Assembly: GCA_017411945.1 (NCBI GenBank)
Contig: JAFQPD010000102.1
Coordinates: forward strand, 1-30,833
DNA from: Mailhella sp.
GTDB taxonomy: Bacteria > Desulfobacterota > Desulfovibrionia > Desulfovibrionales > Desulfovibrionaceae
Length of the DNA stretch: 30,833 nucleotides
Direction: 5' to 3'
The position numbers were made by a program, and so were the translations under genes. The notes under the pieces were generated by a model. It was not told where the DNA came from, made no database searches, and worked only from the letters and a program-made list of their open reading frames with translations. Shown here in pieces: positions 6,100 to 14,518 of the stretch; the first letter of the stretch is position 1, and each line of letters begins with the position of its first letter.

Positions 6100-7550
6100 T
6101 TATGGTCTCCTGTCTTGCGGCTGAAAATGATGCCGAGGAGCTGGATGGCGATGAGCGGGGTCATGGCGATCATGGCTATGCATCCGAAGGCGTCCACGGC
6201 AGGGTTGCCGCCCACGCCGCGGGAAACGCCCAGCATGAAGGCCAGGATGAAGGTGGAAGCCATGGGGCCGGAAGCTACGCCGCCGGAGTCGAAGGCGATG
6301 GCGGTGAACATCTTTGGGCAGGAACGCATGAGCAGGAGCGCAGCGGCATAGCCCGGAATGAGGAAATACCACAGGCTTGCGCCGGTCGTCACGCGGAACA
6401 TGGCTATGCCCACGGCCAGCGAAACGCCAATGGAAAGGGCGGCCAGCATGAGGGCTCGGCGGATGGCGCCGCCGGAAACGTTCTCCACCTGTTCGGTGAG
6501 GATCCACACGGCAGGCTCTGCGCAGACCACCACGGCGCCGAGGATGAGTGCCACAGGGATGAGCAGGAAGCGGTTGTCCGGCTGGGAGAGCAGGCCGCCG
6601 AGCACGTCGCCGGCGGGCATGAAGCCGCCCTTCACGCCGAGGAAGAACAGGACCACGCCAAGGAAGGTGTAGATGAGGCCCATGACCATGTGCAGGGTCT
6701 GGCGGCGCGAGAGCTTGATAAGGAAGAGGCGGAAGCAGAGGAAGAGCAGGGTCAGCGGGCCAAGAGCCATGGACACTTCGTGCAGTACTTCAGGCAGAAG
6801 ATGCAGGAAGTGGGCGAAGAGCCCAAGCTGAGAGGCCGAAGCCGCGGCTTCTTCTGCAGGAGCGGCAGGCGAGGCGAAGAGGCCGAGCATGAGCACTGCC
6901 AGGATGGGGCCGACCGAGGCGAGGCCCACGAAGCCGAAGCTGTCGTCGCCGGAATGGGCTCCGCCGCGTACAGCGGCCACGCCCACGCCAAGAGCCATGA
7001 TGAAAGGAACGGTCATGGGGCCGGTGGTAGCGCCGCCGGCATCGAAACCTATGCCAAGGAAGAGGTCGGGCACGAAGGCCGCGCAGGCGAACACCGCGAT
7101 ATAGCAGAGGAAGAGCAGGAGCTTCAGCGAAAGCTGGAAGATGATGCGCCCCATGGCCACAGCCACGAAGAAGCCCACGCCCACGCCGATGATGCATACG
7201 AGAGCCATGGGGGCGATGACTGGGGCGACGCCCACCACCTGCGCGGCAAGGACTTGCACGTCGGGCTCGGCGACTGTGATGATGAAGCCCACAGTGAAGC
7301 CGACGGCCAGCATGAGGGCGAGGTTTCGCTTGGCCGTGAGTGCGGAGCCGACCTTCTGGCCGACCGGGAGCACGCCGATATCCGCACCCACGAGGAAGAG
7401 GCCGAGGCCGAGCACGAAGAGCACGGCACCAGCGAGGAAGCGCGGCAGGGCGTCTCCAAGCGGGGCGACAGTGACATGGAGCAGAAGCACGAGAAGGATG
7501 ACCGGCACGGCCGAGATCACCGATTCTTTGCATTTTTCAAGAAAGAGCAT
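6096..7550 (-). CDS. DUF1538 membrane protein with two internal repeats
   Basis: This 484-residue polytopic membrane protein has about 12 hydrophobic segments. It is built from two homologous halves. AEPDVQVL (94-101) recurs as AEPAVWIL (344-351), and FDAGGATTGPMTVPF (169-183) recurs as FDSGGVASGPMASTF (420-434), both with an offset of about 250 residues. I recognise these motifs as those of the DUF1538 family, whose function is not established. The repeated Glu-Pro and Asp-Gly-Gly/Thr-Gly-Pro motifs in membrane segments suggest a transporter or channel with pseudo-twofold symmetry. The gene is coupled by a 4-nt ATGA overlap to the tandem PII-like protein, which implies regulation comparable to Amt-GlnK. 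AAAGGA lies 5 nt before the ATG. Confidence 0.85.
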   Translation of the reverse strand: MLFLEKCKESVISAVPVILLVLLLHVTVAPLGDALPRFLAGAVLFVLGLGLFLVGADIGVLPVGQKVGSALTAKRNLALMLAVGFTVGFIITVAEPDVQVLAAQVVGVAPVIAPMALVCIIGVGVGFFVAVAMGRIIFQLSLKLLLFLCYIAVFACAAFVPDLFLGIGFDAGGATTGPMTVPFIMALGVGVAAVRGGAHSGDDSFGFVGLASVGPILAVLMLGLFASPAAPAEEAAASASQLGLFAHFLHLLPEVLHEVSMALGPLTLLFLCFRLFLIKLSRRQTLHMVMGLIYTFLGVVLFFLGVKGGFMPAGDVLGGLLSQPDNRFLLIPVALILGAVVVCAEPAVWILTEQVENVSGGAIRRALMLAALSIGVSLAVGIAMFRVTTGASLWYFLIPGYAAALLLMRSCPKMFTAIAFDSGGVASGPMASTFILAFMLGVSRGVGGNPAVDAFGCIAMIAMTPLIAIQLLGIIFSRKTGDHK

Positions 7551-7774
7551 CCCTATCCTTTGCTGAAAGCCTGAAAACGTTGGACCTCATTCAGTTATGG
7601 CAAGGAACAGGATGAAAGTCCAGTTCTGAACTAGGCTTTGATGTCGTCCGTCAGACAGTATCGTCTCTGTTTTTGTGAACGGAGCATTGCCTGAACGCAC
7701 AGTCGCTCAGCAAGACAGATGCAACTCTTTGGGGAGAAAAGGAGAAGGCTTGGAAAAGGACGCTGAAAAATTTT

Positions 7775-8539
7775 TCAGAGTATAAAAAAGCGGTAGATGA
7801 GCGTTCCGAGCAGGAGTGTAAGAGTGACATACAGGAAATTGCGTACGGCTCCCGCCCCTACGCGGATGGCAAGGCGCGTTCCTATCTGATTGCCGAGTAT
7901 GTTGGCGGCCGCACAGGGCAGAGCTACCTTGTACAGTACTACGCCTCCGGAAGCGAAGGCCGCCAGCCCTCCGGCATTGGAGGCGAGGTTAAAGACCTTG
8001 GCCGTGGCCGAAGCCTTCACCAGACCCATGCGCAGGAAAAGGTGCAGGGCGATGATGAAGAAGCTCCCGGTGCCGGGGCCGAAGAAGCCGTCGTACATGC
8101 CGATGAGGAAGCCCATGAGCACTGTTTTGGCCCAGAGACCTTTCTCAGGAAGCTCACCTTCCTGAACGCGGCTCTTGCCGGAAAAAAGAGAGATGAGCAT
8201 GCCTACGGGAAGGAGGAAGACCAGCACGCGGCCCAGCACTGCGCTGTCGAGAAGGAGGGCGAAGCCAGCTCCGGCCATGCCGCCGAGGAAGGCTGAGGCG
8301 AAGCCAAGGGGCGCGATGCGCAGGACGACGAGCTTGTTCCTCGCGAAAGTCCAGAGAGAAGAAAGCGAGCCCAGCGTGGAGGCGAATTTTCCCGTGCCAA
8401 GGGCGACATGGGGCGGCAGCCCGCAGACCAGCATGGCAGGGGTGGAGATGAGCCCGCCGCCTCCGGCTATGGAGTCCACAAAGCCGGCGAGGAAGAAGAA
8501 CAGACAGAGTACGAGGAGTATGCCCAGCGAAATTTCCAT
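7775..8539 (-). CDS. TauE/SafE (TSUP) family membrane permease
   Basis: This 254-residue inner-membrane protein has about eight hydrophobic segments arranged as two related halves. The family signatures are GFVDSIAGGGGLISTPAML near the N-terminus (19-37) and GMYDGFFGPGTGSF in the second half. Members export or import sulfite, sulfoacetate, taurine-derived or other organosulfur anions, and many (YfcA type) have no assigned substrate. In a sulfur-metabolising lineage an organosulfur or sulfite role is plausible but inferred. AGGAC precedes the ATG at 8-nt spacing. It is followed by no clear terminator before the intergenic gap and is separated by 220 bp from the DUF1538 gene on the same strand. 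Confidence 0.88.
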   Translation of the reverse strand: MEISLGILLVLCLFFFLAGFVDSIAGGGGLISTPAMLVCGLPPHVALGTGKFASTLGSLSSLWTFARNKLVVLRIAPLGFASAFLGGMAGAGFALLLDSAVLGRVLVFLLPVGMLISLFSGKSRVQEGELPEKGLWAKTVLMGFLIGMYDGFFGPGTGSFFIIALHLFLRMGLVKASATAKVFNLASNAGGLAAFASGGVVLYKVALPCAAANILGNQIGTRLAIRVGAGAVRNFLYVTLTLLLGTLIYRFFIL

Positions 8540-8645
8540 GGAGAAGTCCTGCTTTGGTGTGTGCGGTGGGTCCGCAACTTCTCTTTAGTGGGATTTCGCC
8601 GGGCTGTCGAGAGAAAGAAGCATGGCATCTGCAGCGGCAGAGCTC

Positions 8646-9652
8646 CTATTCTTTTTTGAGCTCACGCGTCATGAGTGCGGTCACGGCCTCACGCGGAGAA
8701 GAGCCTTCCTCAATGATGCGGCATACGGTCTTGGTGATGGGGGCGGACGTTCCGAAGCGAAGGGCCAGCAGGCGGGCGGCATGGGCAGTTTTCACGCCTT
8801 CGGCTACCATGCCGAGGGAAGAGACTATGCTTTCCAGCGATTCTCCTTGCCCAAGGCGCAGGCCGACCTGTCTGTTGCGCGAAAGGTCGCCGGTACAGGT
8901 GAGGGTAAGGTCGCCAAGGCCGGAAAGCCCCATGAAGGTGAGCGGCTCCGCGCCCATGGCTGTTCCAATGCGGGCCAGTTCGGCGAGGCCGCGAGTGATG
9001 AGGGCCGCGCGGGCGTTGGAGCCGAAACCCAGCCCGTCGCAGACGCCGGCGGCGATGGCCATGACGTTCTTCAATGCGCCGCCCGCCTCCACGCCGGTGA
9101 CATCGCCGCTGGAATAACAGCGGAAGAAGGGGGTGGAGAAGACTTCGCGCAGGCGAGCTCCGAGGCGTTCGTCTTGGCATCCCAGCACCACGGCAGTGGG
9201 GTGCTGATCCATGACTTCGGCGGCAAAGGAAGGTCCGGAGAGCACGGCGTAGCGCGCCATGACTTCTTCCCCAGCTCCTGGCGCGCCACTTCGCTCATGG
9301 TGAGGCAGGATTCGGCCTCAAGCCCTTTGGATGCATTGACGATGACGCAGTCCGGGCGGAGCTGGGAGCCGAACTTCTTCAGCCACTGGCGCTGATGCTG
9401 GCAGGGAACGGCGAGGACCAGAAGTTCACATGCGGAAAGCGCATCAGCGGCCACCGAGGCCCGAACGTTCTCATGTAGGGCACGCCCCGGAAGATAGCGA
9501 GGGTTTTCGTGAGCTTCATTGATGGCCTTGGCAACGGCTTCATCCCGCAGGACGACGGTCACCTCATGCCCGGCGCAGGCCAGCACATGGGCCAGAGCGG
9601 TTCCCCAGCTCCCTCCGCCAGCGACAGCGGTGCGAAGTATGCTTTTCGTCAT
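8646..9652 (-). pseudogene. gpsA: Glycerol-3-phosphate dehydrogenase, split by a -1 frameshift
   Basis: NAD(P)-dependent GpsA makes sn-glycerol 3-phosphate for phospholipids. The N-terminal half (from ATG 9652, with the strong SD AAAGGAGG) carries the nucleotide-binding GGGSWGTALA, then LVLAVPCQ and NASKGLE. After QELGKK the frame is wrong. The C-terminal half continues in another frame with GPSFAAEV, ALKNVMAIAAGVCDGLGFGS (catalytic Lys) and GLSGLGDLTLTCTGDLSRN. Adding one G to the G4 run at 9269-9272 (written CCCC on the plus strand) restores ...QELGEEVMARYAVLSGPSF and a full-length protein of about 335 residues. All conserved motifs are intact on both sides, so the break is either a sequencing/assembly error, a very recent mutation or slippage. 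Confidence 0.88.
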
Positions 9653-9727
9653 GGATCCTCCTTTGTTCGGAAAGAAAACATAGTTCGACAGTGTGACAAG
9701 AGTGTGACGCGGGCATTTCCTTAAAAG

Positions 9728-9757
9728 AAAAGCTCCCGATATTCATCGAGAGCTTTT
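9728..9757 (-). terminator. Intrinsic terminator of the cysteine-synthesis operon
   Basis: The minus-strand stem AAAAGCTCTCGAT / ATCGGGAGCTTTT, with one U-G pair and a GAAT loop, is followed by a T-rich CTTTTAA. It lies about 35 bp beyond the stop of the serine acetyltransferase gene. Confidence 0.85.
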
Positions 9758-9793
9758 GCTTTCATGCGTCAGGGAAGAGCGCGGAGTGCGCCC

Positions 9794-10738
9794 TTACTTG
9801 GTCTTGCCGGTGAGCACTTCGCCGGGTTTGGCCTTGCCTGCGCTCTGCACTATGCGGCTGCCTTCGGGCACGCTGTGCGTGAGCCAGACATTGCCGCCGA
9901 TGATGGAGCCCTTGCCGATGGTGATGCGGCCAAGGATGGAGGCGCCGGCGTACACGGTGACATTATCTTCAAGGATGGGGTGGCGGGGCAGGCCCTTGAC
10001 CAGGGTGCCGTCTTCGTTCTTGGAGAAGGAGAGAGCGCCGAGGGTCACGCCCTGATAGAGGCGGCAGCCCTTGCCGATGATGCAGGTCTCGCCGATGACC
10101 ACGCCGGTGCCGTGGTCGATGAAGAAGTTGGAGCCTATCTGCGCGCCGGGATGGATGTCGATGCCGGTGCGGGAATGGGCCATCTCGGCGATCATGCGGG
10201 GGATGATGGGCACCTTGAGGTCGTAGAGTTCATGCGCCACGCGATGATGTATCATGGTAAGCATGGAGGGGTAGCAGAACAGCGTTTCGCCGGGGCTGGT
10301 GGCGGCAGGGTCGCCTTCGTAGGCGGCGCGGGCGTCTTCGGCGAGGTACTCGCGTATCTTGGGTATGCGCTTCATGAATTCCATGGCCATTTCGCGGGCG
10401 GCCACGTCGCAGCCGCGGCAGTCGGTGGCGTAGTCGGCGCAGGCGAAGCAGCCGCCTCGGCGTATCTGCTCGGTGAGCAGGCGGAAGATGGAGTCGAGGT
10501 TGGCGGAAACATGGTAGCGCAGGGATTCGCGGTGCACCTGCGAAGGGCCGAAGTAGCCGGGGAAGAACACGGCCTTGAGGCGGTCCATCATCTCGCTGAG
10601 CTTCTCCTGCGAGGGCAGGGAGGTGGACCAGTCCTTGGCGTGGAGCACAGAGGCGAGGGATTCGTTGCTGCAGAGAGCTTCGGTGACGGCGTCTATCTCG
10701 CGCATGCGGGAGATGACGATCTCTTTATCGGGAGTCAT
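9794..10738 (-). CDS. cysE: Serine O-acetyltransferase (EpsC/CysE type)
   Basis: The enzyme acetylates L-serine with acetyl-CoA to O-acetylserine, the substrate of the cysteine synthase encoded just upstream. The 314-residue protein has an alpha-helical N-terminal part and a C-terminal left-handed beta-helix with hexapeptide repeats. The catalytic region is GIDIHPGAQIGSNFFIDHGT; D194 and H209 correspond to the Asp/His pair of CysE. The C-terminal tail is longer than the E. coli form. An unusual four-cysteine cluster (C97, C100, C107, C110) lies in the helical part, of a kind that could bind a metal or Fe-S centre. The ATG is 2 nt after the cysK stop, so the genes are co-translated. A terminator follows. 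Confidence 0.9.
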   Translation of the reverse strand: MTPDKEIVISRMREIDAVTEALCSNESLASVLHAKDWSTSLPSQEKLSEMMDRLKAVFFPGYFGPSQVHRESLRYHVSANLDSIFRLLTEQIRRGGCFACADYATDCRGCDVAAREMAMEFMKRIPKIREYLAEDARAAYEGDPAATSPGETLFCYPSMLTMIHHRVAHELYDLKVPIIPRMIAEMAHSRTGIDIHPGAQIGSNFFIDHGTGVVIGETCIIGKGCRLYQGVTLGALSFSKNEDGTLVKGLPRHPILEDNVTVYAGASILGRITIGKGSIIGGNVWLTHSVPEGSRIVQSAGKAKPGEVLTGKTK

Positions 10739-10740
10739 GT

Positions 10741-11664
10741 TCAGTCCTTGGGGAAGAGGGCAGTGGAGAGGTAGCGTTCGCCGGTGTCGGGCGCGATGGT
10801 GATAATGTCGCGGCCTGCGAATTCGGGGCGCAAGGCAAGGCGCATGGCGGCGCAGACGTTGGCGCCGGAGGTGATGCCGCAGCTGAGGGCTTCCCTGGCC
10901 ATGAGCATGCGGGCCGCAGCCATGGCGTCGTCAGTGCTCACGGTGAGTATGCCGTCGGCCACGGAGCGGTCGAAGACCGCAGGCACGAAGTTTGCGCCGA
11001 TGCCCTGAATGCCGTGGGCGGCGGCGCGGCCCTGTGAAAGCATGGGCGATTCCTCAGGTTCGACTGCGGCGCAGAAGATGCCGGGGAAGGCTTCCTTCAG
11101 GCGGCGGCTGGTGCCTACGAAGGTAGCCCCGGAGCCCACGCCGGCGAGGAAGGCGGCGGGCGTGAAGCCTTCTTCACGGCAGGAAGCGACTATTTCGAGG
11201 CCGGTAGTCTCGTAATGGATGCGAGGCCCGTCGGGATTGCTGAACTGGTCGGGGCGGAACGCTCCGGGGATGGCGGCGATGAGCTCATCGGCTTTTTCCA
11301 GCGCGCCCTGCATGCCTTCTTCGGCAGGGGTGAGCACGAGCTCGGCCCCAAGGGCCTTGAGCAGGGAGCGGCGTTCCATGCTGGCGGAGGCAGGCATGGT
11401 GAGCATGAGGCGCAGGCCCTTCTTGGCGCAGACCACGGCAAGGCCGATGCCCAGGTTGCCGCTGGTGGCTTCCACAACGGTGCCTCCGGGGGCGAGCGCG
11501 CAGGAGGCGAGGGCGGCTTCGATGTAGCCGCGGGCGGCGCGGTCCTTGATGGAGCCGCCGGGGTTGCGGGATTCGTTTTTTACCCAGATGCGGGCAGGAA
11601 GTTCACGGGAAATATCGTCCAGCAGGATGAGCGGCGTATGGCCGATGGTGTCGAGGATATTCAT
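10741..11664 (-). CDS. cysK: Cysteine synthase (O-acetylserine sulfhydrylase)
   Basis: This PLP enzyme converts O-acetylserine and sulfide to cysteine. The 307-residue protein has the fold-type II signatures: PLP lysine K40 in NPGGSIKDRAA, the substrate loop TSGNLGIGLA (about 67-76), the phosphate-binding GVGSGATFVGT, and the C-terminal PDTGERYLST. It lies between a small hypothetical gene (stop 7 nt before the ATG) and the serine acetyltransferase gene (2 nt gap), an arrangement matching the cysteine synthase complex. A GTGAGGCG ribosome site overlaps the upstream stop. CysK and CysM are hard to separate by sequence alone, and the single motif set here fits either. Confidence 0.92.
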   Translation of the reverse strand: MNILDTIGHTPLILLDDISRELPARIWVKNESRNPGGSIKDRAARGYIEAALASCALAPGGTVVEATSGNLGIGLAVVCAKKGLRLMLTMPASASMERRSLLKALGAELVLTPAEEGMQGALEKADELIAAIPGAFRPDQFSNPDGPRIHYETTGLEIVASCREEGFTPAAFLAGVGSGATFVGTSRRLKEAFPGIFCAAVEPEESPMLSQGRAAAHGIQGIGANFVPAVFDRSVADGILTVSTDDAMAAARMLMAREALSCGITSGANVCAAMRLALRPEFAGRDIITIAPDTGERYLSTALFPKD

Positions 11665-11671
11665 GTTCGCC

Positions 11672-12043
11672 TCACTTCACGTCGGGTTCCGGGTCATCGT
11701 CTTCGCAGACGCAGTCAGCGGCGTCCATCAGGAAGGAGTCGTAGGAGCCGGCCTCGTTGTCCTCAGCCAGATCGTCCTTAGTGAACATGCGCCAGAGCAC
11801 GGAGCCTTCGCCGTTTTCATCCACCAGCTTTTCGGGCGTGACGTAGAGCATGGGTTCGCCCTTCCAGAGGTAGGTCATGCTTCCGTTGGGGGCGAGATGG
11901 CAGTGCATGTTGGCGGCAATGTCTTCTGGGGCCAGCTTGCGCGGGTTGACGCCCAGCTCTTCGAGCTGTTCGCGCAGGAGCTCTTCCACCCGGGCGGCCA
12001 CCTGAAGATTGGGGCGCGGAGCTTGTTCGTGGGAGTTCGGCAT
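11672..12043 (-). CDS. Conserved-looking hypothetical protein, 123 residues, acidic tail
   Basis: The frame is open far upstream (to 13237), but that extension is antisense to the glycosyltransferase gene and looks non-protein. The real start is ATG 12043, with GAGGA at correct spacing. The product is soluble and helical at the N-terminus (QVAARVEELLREQLEELGV), then has a short beta-rich part (MHCHLAPNGSMTYLWKGEP) and a very acidic C-terminus ending ADCVCEDDDPEPDVK. I recognise no family. As the first gene before cysK and the serine acetyltransferase, with only 7 nt to cysK, it is presumably co-transcribed and may be linked to cysteine metabolism, but this is context only. Confidence 0.75.
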   Translation of the reverse strand: MPNSHEQAPRPNLQVAARVEELLREQLEELGVNPRKLAPEDIAANMHCHLAPNGSMTYLWKGEPMLYVTPEKLVDENGEGSVLWRMFTKDDLAEDNEAGSYDSFLMDAADCVCEDDDPEPDVK

Positions 12044-12247
12044 ACGTTCCTCGTGAAAAGAAATGGAGGCCTGGCCTCTGGCAGAAAGATAACCTTTTGC
12101 CACGGCTTGGCAAGAGGGGAGCGGGGGATTTCCTATGCGCGGAACAGGAAATGCTCTGAAGAAGCTGCAGGACTTTTCAAAACGGAAAATCGCAGATACA
12201 TATGAAGCACGAGTTCCGCATGCTGACAATGTGAAGAGGAAGCAGCC

Positions 12248-13330
12248 ATGTCTTTTAAGAATACTTTGCCTGCGGCTTTTCCCAAGGCCGTTCCTGTTAT
12301 CTTCGGCGCCGACGATACGTTCTTCATCCCGCTCGTGGTATGCATACAGTCGCTCGTGGAAAATGCTTCGGCGGAGAATAACTACGATATCGTCGTTCTG
12401 GCGAACAAGTTCCGGCCTGAGTTCGCAGCTCTGCTGGATAGGATAGCCGAAGGGCGGCCGAACGTTTCCATCCGTGTCCATGATGTCGCCCCCTTCCTCG
12501 CCCGCTGGGATATGAGCAAACTGAAGACGGGGCACAGGCTGACCTCGGCGGCGTATTATCGTCTGTTCATCCCCGAGCTCATGCAGGACTACCGCAAGGC
12601 CCTGTATATCGACGGCGATACCGTTCTGCTGGAAGACATAGCTCATCTTTACGAGGTCGAGATAGGAGCCTGCTACGCCGGCGTGGTTCGGGACTATAAT
12701 ATCATCCGCGACATGAGCCCCAGCTTCAAAGCGCATGTCCAGGGTCTCCTGGGCATGGCGGACACGACGCAATACTTCAATTCGGGCGTGCTCCTGCTCA
12801 ATCTCGATGCCATAAGGCGGGACTTTCCGCTTGAGTTCCTCATGGAGCAGGCAGAACTGAAGGGGGCAAAGCATCACGACCAGGATGTGCTCAACAGCCT
12901 TTTCTACGGCAATACGCATTTTCTGCCGCCCCGCTGGAACTGCATGTGGCAGAACGAAGAGCTCTACGCTCCCGTGGAAGGCGGGCGCGAAGCTCTGGAC
13001 TCGCCTGCGCTGGTCCATTATCCCGGCAGCGGCAAGCCTTGGCTCCGAGGAGGATCTATCCGTGCGGCGGCAAAGCATTACTGGAAGTACGCGCTTCGAT
13101 GCCCGTATGCCGATGAGATAGTTCGCGTCTACCGGGAAAGCTGCCGCCGCAGCATAGCGGAGTTGCCTACTCTTCGCCGTCGCCAGCTTTGGTACCAGTT
13201 CCTTGCTTCCATACTGTGGGGCCGCAAGCGTCGCCATTATACGGCTAAGGCCGCAGACGTGAAGCTGTCTGTGGAGGATGTGAAACAGCTTAAGAGTGAA
13301 GAGGCTGGCACCCTTCCATGGCAGGACTGA
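12248..13330 (+). CDS. Glycosyltransferase family 8 protein
   Basis: This 360-residue GT-A fold, retaining, metal-dependent glycosyltransferase has the GT8 signatures: N-terminal IFGADDTFFIPLVVCIQSL, the DxD motif IDGDTVL (D122-D124), YFNSGVLLLNLD (177-188), HDQDVLN (210-216) and HYPGSGKPW (257-265). GT8 members in bacteria transfer glucose or galactose onto lipopolysaccharide core or glycoproteins; the acceptor here is unknown. The C-terminal 60 residues are basic (RRRQLWYQF, GRKRRH), consistent with membrane association. AGAGGA lies 7 nt before the ATG. It is divergent from the cysteine operon and stands alone. Confidence 0.92.
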   Translation: MSFKNTLPAAFPKAVPVIFGADDTFFIPLVVCIQSLVENASAENNYDIVVLANKFRPEFAALLDRIAEGRPNVSIRVHDVAPFLARWDMSKLKTGHRLTSAAYYRLFIPELMQDYRKALYIDGDTVLLEDIAHLYEVEIGACYAGVVRDYNIIRDMSPSFKAHVQGLLGMADTTQYFNSGVLLLNLDAIRRDFPLEFLMEQAELKGAKHHDQDVLNSLFYGNTHFLPPRWNCMWQNEELYAPVEGGREALDSPALVHYPGSGKPWLRGGSIRAAAKHYWKYALRCPYADEIVRVYRESCRRSIAELPTLRRRQLWYQFLASILWGRKRRHYTAKAADVKLSVEDVKQLKSEEAGTLPWQD

Positions 13331-13346
13331 GGTTGTCCTTGAATGG

Positions 13347-13396
13347 ATATGACAGAAGGCCGGAGCCCCGTGAGGAGTTCCGGCCTTCCGTCATAT
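13347..13396. terminator. Long inverted repeat between converging genes
   Basis: ATATGACAGAAGGCCGGA pairs with TCCGGCCTTCCGTCATAT around a 14-nt loop, with one mismatch. It sits between the converging glycosyltransferase and leuB genes and probably ends both transcripts, although there is no long T-tract on either side. Confidence 0.6.
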
Positions 13397-13408
13397 TGCA
13401 GGCACGTC

Positions 13409-14482
13409 TTAGATGCGGTCGCAGATGGCCTGGCCCATTTCGGTGGTAGAGATGGGCGTCACGCCGGCTTCGGCGATGTCGCCGGTGCGCAGGCCGGCAT
13501 CGAGCACGGCGGTCACGGCGTCGTCGATGGCCTTGGCTTCGGCTTCGAGGCCGAAGGAATAGCGCAGCATCATGGATACGGACATGATGGTGGCGATGGG
13601 ATTGGCGATGTTCTTTCCGGCAATGTCGGGGGCGGAGCCGTGGCTGGGCTCGTAGAGGCCGAAGGTGCCGTCGGCGAGGCTGGCGGAAGGCAGCATGCCG
13701 AGAGAGCCGGTGATCATGCTGGCTTCATCGGAGAGGATGTCGCCGAACATGTTCGAGGTGAGGATGACGTCGAACTGGTTGGGGCGGTACACCAGCTGCA
13801 TGGCGGCGTTGTCCACATACATGTGGGAAACGGTGACTTCGGGGTAGTCGGCGGCCATTTCGGTGACGATCTTGCGCCACAGGCGGGAGGCTTCGAGCAC
13901 GTTGGCCTTGTCCACGCTCACGAGGTTCTTGCCGCGGGCCATGGCGGCGTTGAAGGCCACCTTGGCGATGCGGCGGATCTCCATTTCGGAGTAGCGTTCC
14001 ACGTCGTAGGCTTCAGGGCCGTACTTGCCTTCGCGCCAGCCGTGCTCGCCGAAATAGATGCCGCCGGTGAGTTCGCGCACTATCATGAGGTCCATGCTGT
14101 CGCCGATATTCTCAGGCTTGATGGGGCAGGCTTTGGCAAGGGCCTTGTGCATGATGGCCGGGCGCAGGTTGGCGTAGAGGCCGAGACCTTCGCGAATCTT
14201 GAGCAGGGCCTTTTCGGGGCGTTCGGCTCCGGGGAGACTGTCCCACTTGGGGCCGCCGACTGCGCCGAGGAGAACGGCGTCGTGCTTCTGGCATACTTCC
14301 ACGGTGTCTTCGGGGAAGCAGGTGCCCACGGCGTCGTAGGCCGCGCCGCCCATGAGGCGGTAGGTGTATTCGAAGCTGTGGCCGAACTTCGCGCCGACCT
14401 TGTCCAGAACCTTGACGGCTTCGGCAACGATCTCAGGGCCGATGCCGTCGCCGGGAATGACTGCAATGCGGTAGGTAGACAT
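13409..14482 (-). CDS. leuB: 3-isopropylmalate dehydrogenase
   Basis: LeuB performs NAD-dependent oxidative decarboxylation of 3-isopropylmalate to the leucine 2-oxo acid, the third leucine-specific step. The 357-residue length is typical. Visible motifs are IPGDGIGPEIV (9-19), GAVGGPKWD, the RELTGGIYFGEHG substrate loop, KANVLEASRLWR, the metal-binding region ILSDEASMITGSLGMLPSA, and the NAD-binding HGSAPDIAGKNIANPIATI. It is the last gene of the leuC-leuD-cupin-leuB run on the minus strand, 36 bp after the cupin gene. The convergent end is marked by a long inverted repeat. Confidence 0.96.
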   Translation of the reverse strand: MSTYRIAVIPGDGIGPEIVAEAVKVLDKVGAKFGHSFEYTYRLMGGAAYDAVGTCFPEDTVEVCQKHDAVLLGAVGGPKWDSLPGAERPEKALLKIREGLGLYANLRPAIMHKALAKACPIKPENIGDSMDLMIVRELTGGIYFGEHGWREGKYGPEAYDVERYSEMEIRRIAKVAFNAAMARGKNLVSVDKANVLEASRLWRKIVTEMAADYPEVTVSHMYVDNAAMQLVYRPNQFDVILTSNMFGDILSDEASMITGSLGMLPSASLADGTFGLYEPSHGSAPDIAGKNIANPIATIMSVSMMLRYSFGLEAEAKAIDDAVTAVLDAGLRTGDIAEAGVTPISTTEMGQAICDRI

Positions 14483-14518
14483 GGTGAGTCCTTGGAGAGT
14501 GTTGAGTGTGATGTCGAT

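Noticed and set aside
11672..13237. 521-codon version of the small hypothetical gene before cysK
   Set aside because: The N-terminal 398 codons are antisense to the GT8 gene and its upstream region; only ATG 12043 has a proper ribosome site.
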